In this document: piece by piece, positions 45,098 through 53,267 of the stretch
Position numbering within the stretch: position 1 is the first letter of the stretch
Layout: the number at the start of each line of letters is the position of its first letter
Assembly: GCF_014204985.1 (NCBI RefSeq)
Contig: NZ_JACHMP010000001.1
Coordinates: 6,944,001-7,008,000 of the forward strand
Length of the DNA: 64,000 bases
Reading direction: 5' to 3'
Source of the DNA: Streptosporangium becharense
GTDB lineage: Bacteria > Actinomycetota > Actinomycetes > Streptosporangiales > Streptosporangiaceae
Program-made: the position numbers and the translations under genes
Notes under the pieces: model-generated
The model's input: the letters and a program-made list of their open reading frames with translations, nothing else
What the model was told of the DNA's origin: nothing
Database searches by the model: none

Positions 45098-45113
45098 ATC
45101 TAAACGATTAGAT
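45098..45113. promoter_or_regulatory. LacI-type operator ATCTAAACGATTAGAT
   Basis: 16-bp palindrome with the central CG typical of LacI-family sites; half-sites ATCTAAAC and GATTAGAT differ by one base from symmetry. It sits in the divergent region 39 bp from lacI and 130 bp from the nucleoside hydrolase start. Confidence 0.7.
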
Positions 45114-45243
45114 AATGGAAACGTCAGCGCTTCCGCGCGCCGTCCGCACCGTTCGGGCGGCGGCCGGAACGGTCCCGCCGAGTGCCTCCGCCGGCCTCCG
45201 CATGCCGGAGGACACCCGGAGACCCCGTCCAAGGAGTCCTCCC

Positions 45244-46197
45244 ATGCCCGCCATACCGATGATCATCGACACCGATACCGGGTCGGACGACGCGGTCGCG
45301 CTCCTGCTCGCCGCGGCCGGCGGCCTGGCCGACGTCCGTGGCGTCACCACGGTGGCCGGCAACGTCCCCCTGGAGCTCGCCACCCGCAACGCGCTGATCT
45401 CACTGCAGGTCGCCGGGGCCGACGAGGTTCCCGTGCACCCCGGCTGCGAGCGTCCGTTGCTGCGGTCGCCGTCCAGTGCCCAGCACGTGCACGGCGAGGA
45501 CGGCATGGGCGACGTGGGGCTTCCCGACCCGTGGCGGACGCCCCACTCCGAGCACGCCGTGGAGGTGCTGCTGTCCTACCCCCGCCACCTCCCGGGTGAG
45601 CTCACCCTGGTGACCCTGGGGCCGCTCACCAACCTGGCCGCCGCCCTCGTGCGGGACCGGGACCTCCTCACCCGCTACCGGCACGTCTACTGCATGGCCG
45701 GAGCCGCCGACGCCCGCGGCAACGTGTCCGCCACCGCGGAGTTCAACGTGTGGGCCGACCCCGAGGCCGCCCGCGTCGTCCTGCAGGCCGCCACACCCGA
45801 CAGGGTCACCTGGATCGGCTGGGACGTCTCCCGCAAGGACGCCGTCATGACGCCCGCGGACCAGCTTCACCTCGAACGACTGGGCACGCCGATGGCCGTC
45901 TTCGCCCACCGCATCAACCGCACGGTCGCCGAGTGGGCACGTGACGTCACCGGCCTGGCCGGCTACGACCTGCCCGACCCCGTGGCCATGGCCGTGGCCC
46001 TGCGGCCCGAACTGGTCACCGAGTCCGAACAGGCGCACGTCGAGATCGCCGTCGGCGACGAGACCCGCGGGCAGATGATCGTCGACCGTCGCCGAGCGGC
46101 CGCCGAACCCAATGTGACCCTGGTACGCCGGGTCGACGAGACCGGCTTCAAGAAGATGCTGTTCGACACCTGTGCCCGGACTCCGCTGCCCGCCTGA
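45244..46197 (+). CDS. Inosine-uridine-preferring nucleoside hydrolase
   Basis: Hydrolyses ribonucleosides to base and ribose. 317 residues. The calcium-binding motif DTDTGSDDA is intact (Asp9, Asp11, Asp15, Asp16), as is TLGPLTNLA and EFNVWADPEAA. AAGGAG 7 nt before the ATG at 45244 fixes the start; an open frame runs further upstream through the promoter. It is the first gene under the LacI-type operator and is followed by adenosine deaminase, making a purine-nucleoside salvage pair. Confidence 0.92.
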   Translation: MPAIPMIIDTDTGSDDAVALLLAAAGGLADVRGVTTVAGNVPLELATRNALISLQVAGADEVPVHPGCERPLLRSPSSAQHVHGEDGMGDVGLPDPWRTPHSEHAVEVLLSYPRHLPGELTLVTLGPLTNLAAALVRDRDLLTRYRHVYCMAGAADARGNVSATAEFNVWADPEAARVVLQAATPDRVTWIGWDVSRKDAVMTPADQLHLERLGTPMAVFAHRINRTVAEWARDVTGLAGYDLPDPVAMAVALRPELVTESEQAHVEIAVGDETRGQMIVDRRRAAAEPNVTLVRRVDETGFKKMLFDTCARTPLPA

Positions 46198-46208
46198 CCC
46201 CCACCGCC

Positions 46209-46290
46209 CGGATCGGCTTCCGTGGCCGGCTCGGACGCCACGGCCCGCTCGGATCGGCTTCCGCGGCCCGCTCGGACACCGCGGCCCGGC
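46209..46290 (+). repeat. Two 41-bp direct repeats, each forming a hairpin
   Basis: Copies 46209-46249 and 46250-46290 abut and differ at a handful of positions. Copy 1 folds as CCGTGGC/GCCACGG (46220-46226, 46237-46243); copy 2 as CCGCGG/CCGCGG (46261-46266, 46279-46284). The T to C change at 46264 is matched by A to G at 46281, keeping the pair. Lies between the nucleoside hydrolase stop and the deaminase start, so it could tune their relative expression. Confidence 0.6.
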
Positions 46291-46357
46291 CAGGCCCCGC
46301 GCCTGCTGCGGCCCCGGCCCCCGACTCTGTGGCCCGGATCAACCTGGAGAGACTTAC

Positions 46358-47332
46358 ATGATTGACGTCGCTGGATCCGTCCGCCCGCGCCGGGTGGAAC
46401 TGCACTGTCATCTCGACGCCTCGGTACGCCCGGGCACCGTCGAGGAACTGGCCCGTGAACAGGGGATCCCCCTGACCGCGCCGGTGGAGCAGCTGGTCGT
46501 CGCTCCGCGCGACTGCGGCAGCCTCACCAGTTTCCTCACCTACATCGACTTCCCGCTGCAGGTGCTGCAGACACCCGACGCCCTGCGTCGCGCGGCGCGC
46601 GAGCTGGTCGAGGACTGGTTCGCCGACGGCGTGGTCTACGGGGAGGCGCGCTTCGCCCCCCAACTGCACGGCCGGCTCGGCATGACGCAGGACGAGGCGG
46701 TGCGGGCGGTGGCCGAAGGGCTGGCCGCCGGCCGCGAGGCGACCGGAGTGCGCACCGGGCTGCTGCTGTGCTGCCTGCGCCATCAGACGCCCGAGGAGAG
46801 CCTGGCGGTCGCCGAGACCGCGCTGCGGCACCGCCACGACGTCGCGGGGCTCGACCTGGCCGGCGACGAACGTTTCCCGGGCACCCCGCACCGGGCCGCC
46901 TTCGACCTCGCTCACGCGGCGGGCCTGCCGTGCACCGTGCACGCGGGTGAGGCCGCCGGGCCGGAGAGCGTATGGGAGGCGCTGGACGTCCTCGGCGCCC
47001 ACCGCATCGGCCACGGCGTGCGCTGCGCGACCGACCGGGCCCTGGTCGACCGGCTGCGGCGCGAGCGTGTTGCACTGGAGATGTGCCCCATCAGCAACGT
47101 GCAGACCGGAGCCGTGCCGGGACTGCGTGAGCATCCGGCCGACCGGTTGCTGGCGGCCGGGCTCCAGGTCACCATCAGCACCGACGCGCGGACGACCTCG
47201 GACACCTCCCTGGAACGGGAGTTCGCGACCCTGCGCGCCGGCTTCGGCTGGACCTCCGAGACGGAGGCCCGCTGCCAGGCCAACGCAGCCCGGGCCGCCT
47301 TCGCCTACTCCCCGCCGGAAACCGCCGCCTGA
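46358..47332 (+). CDS. add: Adenosine deaminase
   Basis: Hydrolytic deamination of (deoxy)adenosine to inosine, which the upstream hydrolase can then split. 324 residues, TIM-barrel metal-dependent hydrolase. Zinc ligands: His16 and His18 (ELHCHLD), His195 in HAGE with Glu198 as acid, His219 in HRIGHGVRC, Asp276 in STDARTT. The residue after Asp276, Asp in classical ADA (TDDP), is Ala277, as in a divergent group seen in actinomycetes. ATG at 46358 with GGAG upstream. Confidence 0.88.
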   Translation: MIDVAGSVRPRRVELHCHLDASVRPGTVEELAREQGIPLTAPVEQLVVAPRDCGSLTSFLTYIDFPLQVLQTPDALRRAARELVEDWFADGVVYGEARFAPQLHGRLGMTQDEAVRAVAEGLAAGREATGVRTGLLLCCLRHQTPEESLAVAETALRHRHDVAGLDLAGDERFPGTPHRAAFDLAHAAGLPCTVHAGEAAGPESVWEALDVLGAHRIGHGVRCATDRALVDRLRRERVALEMCPISNVQTGAVPGLREHPADRLLAAGLQVTISTDARTTSDTSLEREFATLRAGFGWTSETEARCQANAARAAFAYSPPETAA

Positions 47333-47357
47333 CGACCGGCCCCCGGACGCGGTCGTC
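47331..47357 (+). terminator. Stem-loop overlapping the add stop codon
   Basis: Perfect 8-bp stem GACGACCG/CGGTCGTC with an 11-nt loop starting inside the stop codon of the deaminase gene. Confidence 0.6.
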
Positions 47358-47425
47358 ACCGGCGGCGGCCGGTCCGGGCCAGGCGTCCCCGGGGACCCGT
47401 GATCGGTCCGGATATTCTGCCCGGC

Positions 47426-48091
47426 ATGTCCGACCAGTACCCGCCTCCCGCTCTGGAGGCAGAGAGCGGGATGCCGACCGATGCGCGTTTCCCCGCCACC
47501 GCGACGTGGCCGGACGACCGTCCCGTAGCGTGGTGGAGGCCGTCCTGGGCCACGGGATCCCCACCGGCCGGTGCGCCGCCGCAGGCCCCGGCTGGCCATG
47601 ACGCCGAGATACGTGCGGTGGCCGTGACGGAGGACGGCCGTTTCATGGTCGCGGCCGACGACGCCGGCGAGGTGCGGCTGCATGATCTGACCACCGGGCA
47701 GCGAGCCGGCACGCTCATCCGTGACGGGGGCGGTCCCGGGCAGGTGGCCGTGGTGGTCACCGGTGATCGCCCGCTGGTGATCACCGGCAGCGGCCCGGAG
47801 GGGACGGTACGGGTCTGGGACCCGGTCACCGGCCGGCAGACCGGCGCACCCCTGGCCGACGACGCCAGAGCCCATGCGCTGGTCGCCTCGGCCGTGGAGG
47901 GCCACCCCGTCGCGGTCAGCGGGGAGTGGCACGACGGGCACGGGCGGATACGGGTGTGGGACCTGGTCATCGGCCGCCCGGCGGGCCCGGCGCTGATGCT
48001 CCCGACCTGGGTCGCCGCGCTGGCCACGACACCGCGTGGCCGCCTGGTGGTCGCTTCCGGCCGTGACGTCACGGTGCTGGATCCTTACTGA
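47426..48091 (+). CDS. WD40-like repeat protein
   Basis: 221 residues, unknown function. After a Pro-rich N-terminus (about 1-55) come four WD-type blades, e.g. IRAVAVTEDGRFMVAADD followed by GEVRLHDLTTGQ, then GTVRVWDPVTGRQTG and GRIRVWDLVIGRPAG. Four blades cannot close a propeller alone, so it may dimerise or be a truncated relative of the large actinobacterial WD40/NACHT proteins. No signal peptide. Start uncertain: ATG 47426 has no strong ribosome-binding site and a GTG at 47399 is in frame. Confidence 0.7.
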   Translation: MSDQYPPPALEAESGMPTDARFPATATWPDDRPVAWWRPSWATGSPPAGAPPQAPAGHDAEIRAVAVTEDGRFMVAADDAGEVRLHDLTTGQRAGTLIRDGGGPGQVAVVVTGDRPLVITGSGPEGTVRVWDPVTGRQTGAPLADDARAHALVASAVEGHPVAVSGEWHDGHGRIRVWDLVIGRPAGPALMLPTWVAALATTPRGRLVVASGRDVTVLDPY

Positions 48092-48266
48092 GACGCCCGG
48101 GACACCCGAGACGGTGACGTGGTAGGGCGGTGGGGTCGCGACTTCCGGACGGTCTTCCACCGGCCGCCGGACAGGCCCCACCGCCGTCGCGGCGGACGCG
48201 CGCCGACCCCGCGCCTGCCGTGCGGACCGGGAACGCCTGTCCGGTCTGGGTGTCCTCCCGCGGACG

Positions 48267-49652
48267 TCACATGTTGATCATGTGTCCGGCGAGCCCGTGG
48301 ATGGCCTCCTTGACCGCCTCGCCGAGGGTGGGGTGGGCGTGCACGTTGCGGGCGACCTCGTGGACCGTCAGGTCCCACTGCTGGGCCAGGGTCAGCTCGG
48401 GCAGCAACTCGGTGACCTCGGGGCCGATCAGGTGCGCGCCGAGCAGCTCGCCGTGCGTGTCATCGGCGATGATCTTGACGAAGCCGGCGGTGTCGCCCAG
48501 GCCGTGCGCCTTGCCGTTGGCGGTGAACGGGAACTTCGCCACCTTGACGTCGTACCCCAGGTCGCGGGCCTGCGCCTCGGTGAAGCCGAAGCTGGCGATC
48601 TGCGGCTGGCAGTACGTCGCCCGCGGGATCATCACGAAGTCGAGCTCCATCGTCTCGGCGCCCGCGATGGTCTCGGCGGCGATGACGCCCATCGACTCGG
48701 CGGCGTGCGCGAGCATCAGCTTGGCGGTCACGTCGCCGATGGCGAAGATGTTCGGCACGCTGGTGCGGCCCCGGCCGTCGACGTCGATGGCGCCGCGGTC
48801 GGTCAGCTTGACGCCGGTGTTCTCCAGCCCGTAGCCCTCGACGCGCGGCTGGAAGCCGATCGCCTGCATGACCTTGTCCGCCTCCAGGACCTGCTGCTCG
48901 CCGTTCCTGGAGACCATGACGCGCACCTTCGGACCGGACTCGTCGATCGACTCCACCCGGGTCGAGGTCAGCACGTCGATGCCGAGCCGCTTGTAGCGCT
49001 TGGCCAGTTCGGTGGAGACCTCCTCGTCCTCCAGTGGCACGATGCGGTCGAGGAACTCCACGATCGTCACCTTGACGCCGTAGTTGTGCAGGACGTAGGC
49101 GAACTCCACCCCGATGGCCCCGGCGCCGGCGATGATGATGTCGGCGGGCAGGTCCTGGGTGAGGATCTGCTCCTCGTAGGTCACCACCCGGTCCGACACC
49201 GCGGTGCCCGGCAGCAGCCGCGTGGTCGCCCCCGCGGCGATGATGCAGTGGTCGAAGGTGACCGTCTGGTCGTTCACCCGGATCGTGTTGGCGTCGACGA
49301 AGGTGCCGCGTCCGTCGAACTCGGTGATGCCGTTCTTCTTCATCAGGTAGTGCACGCCCTTGACGCGGCCGTCGGCCACCTTGCGGCTGCGCGTGAACGC
49401 CTCGGCGTAGTCGAACGTGATGTTGCCCTCGACACGGATGCCGAAGGTCTTGGCCTCGCGGGTGAGGATGTGCGCGAGTTCGGCGTTGCGCAGCAACGCC
49501 TTGGAGGGGATGCATCCCACGTTCAGGCACACACCGCCCCAGTACTTCTCCTCGATCACGGCTGTGCGCAGGCCGAGCTGGGCGGCCCGGACCGCGGCGG
49601 TGTATCCACCGGGGCCCGCGCCGAGAACGACGACGTCAAAGTGAGTGCTCAT
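48267..49652 (-). CDS. lpdA: Dihydrolipoyl dehydrogenase (E3)
   Basis: FAD-dependent enzyme that reoxidises dihydrolipoyl groups of 2-oxoacid dehydrogenases with NAD+. 461 residues. FAD motif [20 protein letters not shown], redox disulfide Cys42-Cys47 in [13 protein letters not shown] motif [14 protein letters not shown], and the C-terminal His-Glu pair in [10 protein letters not shown] (about 440-447). No E1/E2 genes nearby. Close to the housekeeping Lpd of mycobacteria by motif pattern. Confidence 0.94.
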   Translation of the reverse strand: MSTHFDVVVLGAGPGGYTAAVRAAQLGLRTAVIEEKYWGGVCLNVGCIPSKALLRNAELAHILTREAKTFGIRVEGNITFDYAEAFTRSRKVADGRVKGVHYLMKKNGITEFDGRGTFVDANTIRVNDQTVTFDHCIIAAGATTRLLPGTAVSDRVVTYEEQILTQDLPADIIIAGAGAIGVEFAYVLHNYGVKVTIVEFLDRIVPLEDEEVSTELAKRYKRLGIDVLTSTRVESIDESGPKVRVMVSRNGEQQVLEADKVMQAIGFQPRVEGYGLENTGVKLTDRGAIDVDGRGRTSVPNIFAIGDVTAKLMLAHAAESMGVIAAETIAGAETMELDFVMIPRATYCQPQIASFGFTEAQARDLGYDVKVAKFPFTANGKAHGLGDTAGFVKIIADDTHGELLGAHLIGPEVTELLPELTLAQQWDLTVHEVARNVHAHPTLGEAVKEAIHGLAGHMINM

Positions 49653-49797
49653 GGTCTGGACATTATTGGACCGCGGGGCATGGCCCGTACCGGGGGTCGA
49701 TGACGCGCGGCCCGCCGTTCACGTCGCCGTCCCGTCCGGTCCCGGCTGTTCGGGGTAAGGAGACCGGAGGGGAGAGTGACCTTTCGAGGAGGACGAC

Positions 49798-49992
49798 GTG
49801 GCGACGCACCCGGACAGCACGGCGCACGTGCCGGTCGCCTCTGGCGGTTCGCCTCCGGTGGTCGTCGCGGTCGTCGCGGTCGTCCGGGCCGCCGTGCGGC
49901 GCGGGTGCGCGCCGCGGGTCCGTCCGCCGGTCCCGGCATCGTCGTCGTGGTCTTCCGCGGGGGGGCCGCTTTCGATGACGGATTCGAGGTGA
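49798..49992 (+). CDS. Possible small ORF upstream of the universal stress gene
   Basis: A GTG with a strong GAGGAGG 5 nt upstream opens a 64-codon frame that ends 5 bp before the usp ATG. The peptide has a hydrophobic valine/alanine-rich stretch (about 20-31) and no family resemblance. The strong ribosome-binding site argues for translation, perhaps as a leader; composition bias could also explain the open frame. The rest of 49653-49997 shows nothing else. Confidence 0.3.
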   Translation: MATHPDSTAHVPVASGGSPPVVVAVVAVVRAAVRRGCAPRVRPPVPASSSWSSAGGPLSMTDSR

Positions 49993-49997
49993 GGATC

Positions 49998-50912
49998 ATG
50001 ACCGGAACCCGCGCGGTCGTCGTCGGCTACGACGGTTCGGACTTCTCCATGCAGGCCCTCGACTGGGCGATGGACGAGTGCGAACTGAGGAGGCTGCCGC
50101 TGACGGTCGCCCACGCGTGGCGCTGGCCGTACGGCGAGGCCCCCGAGGAGGCCAAGCTCCACCTGCGCAAGGCCGCCGAGCACGTCCTCTACCACGGTGC
50201 CGACTGCGCGCGCTCGTGCAGCACGGTCACCGATGTCGGCACCGACCTGTACGAGGGCTCGGCCGGTGAGCGCCTCGTCGAACTGTCGGCCGGCGCGGAG
50301 CTCGTCGTGATCGGTTCCCGCGGCCTGGGAGCCCTGGCCCGGTCCGTGGTCGGCTCCGTCACCACCTACGTCGCGGCTCACGCCCGCTGCCCGGTGATCG
50401 TCGTGCGCGGTCCCGGCCCGATCCCTATGCCGGCCAGCCCCGGGCCCGTGGTACTCGGCCTGAGCCCGGTGACACCCGACGAGGCGCTGGAGTTCGCCTT
50501 CGGCGAGGCCACCCTGCGGCGGCTGCGCCTGGTGATCGTGCACGCCGCCCACCTGCCGGTGATGCCATGGGGAACGGCGATGGCACCCGTGCTCGACGCC
50601 GAGGCCCTCACCCGGGCCGGGCGGGAAGAGATGGAGGAGCGATCGGCGCCGTGGCGCGGCCGGTATCCCGGCGTTCCGGTCGAGGTCCATGCCGTCACCG
50701 ACACGCCGAAGGAGGCTCTGGGCGTGGCGTCGGCCGGGGCGAGTCTCGTCGTCGTCGGCGCGGACCGCAACCGGCACTACGGCGGTCACCTGGGTGCGGT
50801 CGTCCGGGCGATGATCGAGCACGCTTCCTGTCCCGTCGCCGTCGTGCCCGTCCCCGCCGACCGGCCGCATCGGAGGGCGGGGAGCGGGGCGCCTTCCGGC
50901 GGACCGGGCTGA
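49998..50912 (+). CDS. Tandem universal stress protein
   Basis: 304 residues, two Usp domains. Domain 1 (about 5-140) starts VVVGYDGSDFSMQALDWAMD and has the ATP loop GSRGLGALARSVVGSVTTYV; domain 2 (about 150-290) is VVLGLSPVTPDEALEFAFGE with a looser loop GADRNRHYGGHLGAVVRA. The first domain should bind ATP; the second may be degenerate. Such double-Usp proteins are induced by hypoxia or stationary phase in actinobacteria. GAGG just before the ATG. Confidence 0.88.
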   Translation: MTGTRAVVVGYDGSDFSMQALDWAMDECELRRLPLTVAHAWRWPYGEAPEEAKLHLRKAAEHVLYHGADCARSCSTVTDVGTDLYEGSAGERLVELSAGAELVVIGSRGLGALARSVVGSVTTYVAAHARCPVIVVRGPGPIPMPASPGPVVLGLSPVTPDEALEFAFGEATLRRLRLVIVHAAHLPVMPWGTAMAPVLDAEALTRAGREEMEERSAPWRGRYPGVPVEVHAVTDTPKEALGVASAGASLVVVGADRNRHYGGHLGAVVRAMIEHASCPVAVVPVPADRPHRRAGSGAPSGGPG

Positions 50913-50969
50913 GACGTCCGTCAGGTCGGCGTGACCGGCCGGCCGACGACCGCGGCCCACGCGTGGAAT

Positions 50970-50986
50970 ATACGGGTGGGGGGTAT
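50970..50986. promoter_or_regulatory. ATAC-G-rich-GTAT element, CsoR/RcnR-like operator candidate
   Basis: ATAC (50970-50973) and GTAT (50983-50986) flank GGGTGGGGG, the layout of DUF156-family operators (TA ends with a long G/C tract). It lies 44 bp upstream of the His-rich DUF4396 gene, a plausible metal-stress target. Confidence 0.4.
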
Positions 50987-51030
50987 GTGTTGGAGGTGTG
51001 CGTACCGCCGGATGAGTAGAGGAGAGGGCG

Positions 51031-51654
51031 ATGTCCGAGCCGATGAAGCACCTGGGCCGCTCCGTGCACGGCGCTCGCCACGGGGACGGGCACCACGCGA
51101 CCGCGGAGCACGAAGGCCACGGGAGCCATGGGAGACACGAGGGCCACGGAGGCCACGAGAGCCAGGGAAGTCACGGGAGTCACGGGAGTCACGGGAGTCA
51201 CGGGAGTCACGGCCAGAAGGCCACGTGGCGGGTGGCCGCCTCGGCGACTCTGCACTGCCTGACCGGATGCGCCATCGGCGAGGTGCTCGGCATGGTGATC
51301 GGTACGGCGCTGGGCTGGTCCGGCGGGCCCACCATCGCGCTGGCCGTGGCGCTGGCCTTCTTCTTCGGCTACGCGCTCACCCTGGTCGGGCTGCGCAGGG
51401 CCGGTGTCGACTGGCGCAAGGCCGTCCGGCTGGCGCTCGCGGCCGACACTCTGTCCATCGTCGTCATGGAGATCGTCGACAACGCGGTCATGGTCGCGGT
51501 TCCCGGCGCGATGGACGCCGGCCTGACCTCCGGCCTGTTCTGGGGAGCGCTGGCCTTCGCCCTCCTGGTGGCCTTCCTGGTCACCGTGCCCGTCAATAAG
51601 TGGATCATCGGCCGGGGCAGGGGCCACGCCGTGGTCCACGCCTACCACCATTGA
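51031..51654 (+). CDS. DUF4396 membrane protein with His-rich N-terminal tail
   Basis: 207 residues. N-terminal 1-62 is a histidine/glycine-rich tail (HEGHGSHGRHEGHGGHESQG) ending in SHG repeats, then the DUF4396 core: ATLHCLTGCAIGEVLGM on span 1, and three further spans with a conserved Asp/Asn-containing helix (EIVDNAVMVAVP). His-tail and the HCxxGC motif suggest metal binding or delivery, copper or nickel being likely. GGAGAGGG directly before the ATG. A CsoR/RcnR-like element lies upstream. Confidence 0.83.
   Translation: MSEPMKHLGRSVHGARHGDGHHATAEHEGHGSHGRHEGHGGHESQGSHGSHGSHGSHGSHGQKATWRVAASATLHCLTGCAIGEVLGMVIGTALGWSGGPTIALAVALAFFFGYALTLVGLRRAGVDWRKAVRLALAADTLSIVVMEIVDNAVMVAVPGAMDAGLTSGLFWGALAFALLVAFLVTVPVNKWIIGRGRGHAVVHAYHH
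51169..51213 (+). repeat. Five 9-bp tandem repeats coding for SHG units
   Basis: AGTCACGGG repeated four times exactly and once with a final C, inside the His-rich tail of the DUF4396 gene. Copy number may vary between strains by slippage. Confidence 0.85.
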
Positions 51655-51662
51655 AGTCGCGA

Positions 51663-51680
51663 CCCGGACCGTCGTCCGGG
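51663..51680 (+). terminator. Stem-loop after the DUF4396 gene
   Basis: CCCGGAC/GTCCGGG, perfect 7-bp stem with a 4-nt loop, 8 bp after the stop codon, between convergent genes. Confidence 0.6.
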
Positions 51681-51745
51681 CCCGCCGGCGAGGTGAGGGC
51701 GTGCCCGGGTGCCCGCATCCGGGGTGGCCGCCGGACCGGTGTGAC

Positions 51746-53128
51746 TCACCGTGCCCGGTGCGGGGAGCGCTCCACCGGCACGAGGCCCAGCTCTATCTTC
51801 TGCTTGGGACGCAACGCCGCCGGGAGGGGGGTGAACGGCCCGGAGTTGCGCACCCACGGCCGGAACCGGCTCACGAGGGTGGCGATGGTGAGCAGCGCGA
51901 CGAGTTGGAACAGGTGCTGGCCGATGCACTGGTGGGGGCCGCCGCCGAAGGGGAAGTAGGAGTAGCGGTGCCGCCGCGTGTCGATGTCCGGCGAGAAGCG
52001 CTCGGGGTCGAAGTCGAGCGGGCGGTCCCAGAACTCGTCCAGCCGGTGGGTGGCGTAGGGGGAGACGAACACCGTCGAGCCGGCGTTGACGGACACTCCG
52101 CCGATCTCTCCGGACGCGGCGGCGAACCGCTGCATGATCCAGCCCGACGGGTACAGGCGGAGGACCTCTTGCAGGACCATCTTGGTGTAGCGCAGTTCCG
52201 GGATGTGCGACGGGAGGACCGGTCCGGTGCCGACGACGCGGTCGATCTCGTCGTAGAGCCGGGCCGCCACCGGGGGATGGTCCCGGAGCACCGGCCACAT
52301 CCAGGCCAGGGCGTGCGTCGTGGTGTCGGTGCCGGCCACCAGGGCGGCGACCAGGTCGTCACGGACCTTCCGGTCGTCGGCGTGGCTCCCGTCGCGTGCC
52401 CGGCACAACGCGGAGATCACGTCGTGGCCGTCGCCGGAGGCGGTGCGGGCCTTGCGGATCAGCGGATACACCATCTCGTCGACGGCCTTGACGGCGTTCG
52501 CGAAGGCCCGGTCACCCGGCAGCGGGACGGCGGTGGGCACGAACGGCATGATCTGGCGGACGTTCAACCACTTGACGGCTGTGCCGAACTCCCGGGCGAG
52601 CCGTTCTCCCTCCTCGAAAGAGCTCTTCTCCCCGAAGAAGAACATGGTGTTCACCGCGACCACGATGTCGGTCATCGTCTTGGTGGCGTCGATCGGCCGC
52701 CCCGACCGGGCGGACTCGTCCAACCGGTCGACGCGTTCGGCGATCACGTCGGCCAGTCGCCCGGTGAGCGATGTGACATGCCTGGCCGTGAACATGGGCT
52801 GATGAGCCTTCCGGCTGGACTCCCAGTCCGGCCCCTCACCGGCGAAGGTGGTACCGAGGAACCGTTCCACGGGGTCCCACACCTTGCCCACCCGCTGGTA
52901 GTTCGTCCAGTCGGTGCGCATCACGTACTGGACGTGGTCGGGATGAGTGACCAGATAGGGACGGAACGGTCCCAGATCAAGTCGTACCACCTGTCCGCGG
53001 GCCTGCCTGCCGACTTCCGCGAACGCGTTCACCGGGCCCCGCACGAGCATCGGCAGCAGACGACGGAGGGGAACGACGGTGGCCTGTCGTGCCGATCCGG
53101 CGCTGCCGCGGCCGATCTGGACGGACAT
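51746..53128 (-). CDS. Cytochrome P450 A of the terpene cluster
   Basis: Heme monooxygenase, 460 residues. I-helix oxygen motif AGTDTTTHAL, ExxR in QEVLRLYP, heme loop FGGGPHQCIGQHL with Cys401 as thiolate ligand. Close paralog of the P450 at 60628: both open with RLLPMLVRGPVNAFAEVGRQ-like sequence and align almost without gaps. Similarity continues into the DNA before the ATG (AGGAGAtAGCT versus GGGAGAcAGCT) and past the paralog's stop; here that codon is GAG, adding eight residues (ERSPHRAR). Likely oxidises the terpene made by this cluster. ATG 53128 follows AGGAG by 9 nt. Confidence 0.92.
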   Translation of the reverse strand: MSVQIGRGSAGSARQATVVPLRRLLPMLVRGPVNAFAEVGRQARGQVVRLDLGPFRPYLVTHPDHVQYVMRTDWTNYQRVGKVWDPVERFLGTTFAGEGPDWESSRKAHQPMFTARHVTSLTGRLADVIAERVDRLDESARSGRPIDATKTMTDIVVAVNTMFFFGEKSSFEEGERLAREFGTAVKWLNVRQIMPFVPTAVPLPGDRAFANAVKAVDEMVYPLIRKARTASGDGHDVISALCRARDGSHADDRKVRDDLVAALVAGTDTTTHALAWMWPVLRDHPPVAARLYDEIDRVVGTGPVLPSHIPELRYTKMVLQEVLRLYPSGWIMQRFAAASGEIGGVSVNAGSTVFVSPYATHRLDEFWDRPLDFDPERFSPDIDTRRHRYSYFPFGGGPHQCIGQHLFQLVALLTIATLVSRFRPWVRNSGPFTPLPAALRPKQKIELGLVPVERSPHRAR

Positions 53129-53267
53129 CGTAGCTATCTCCTGTTTCGGGCGGTGCTCATGACGTTTGGGTGCTATGAGGGCTCGTGGGAAATCCGGACG
53201 GACATCACGGTGATCTTCTGTCGCGGCCCGGGAGCACGGTGTACCGGCGGACAACCGCAGCGCGCGC

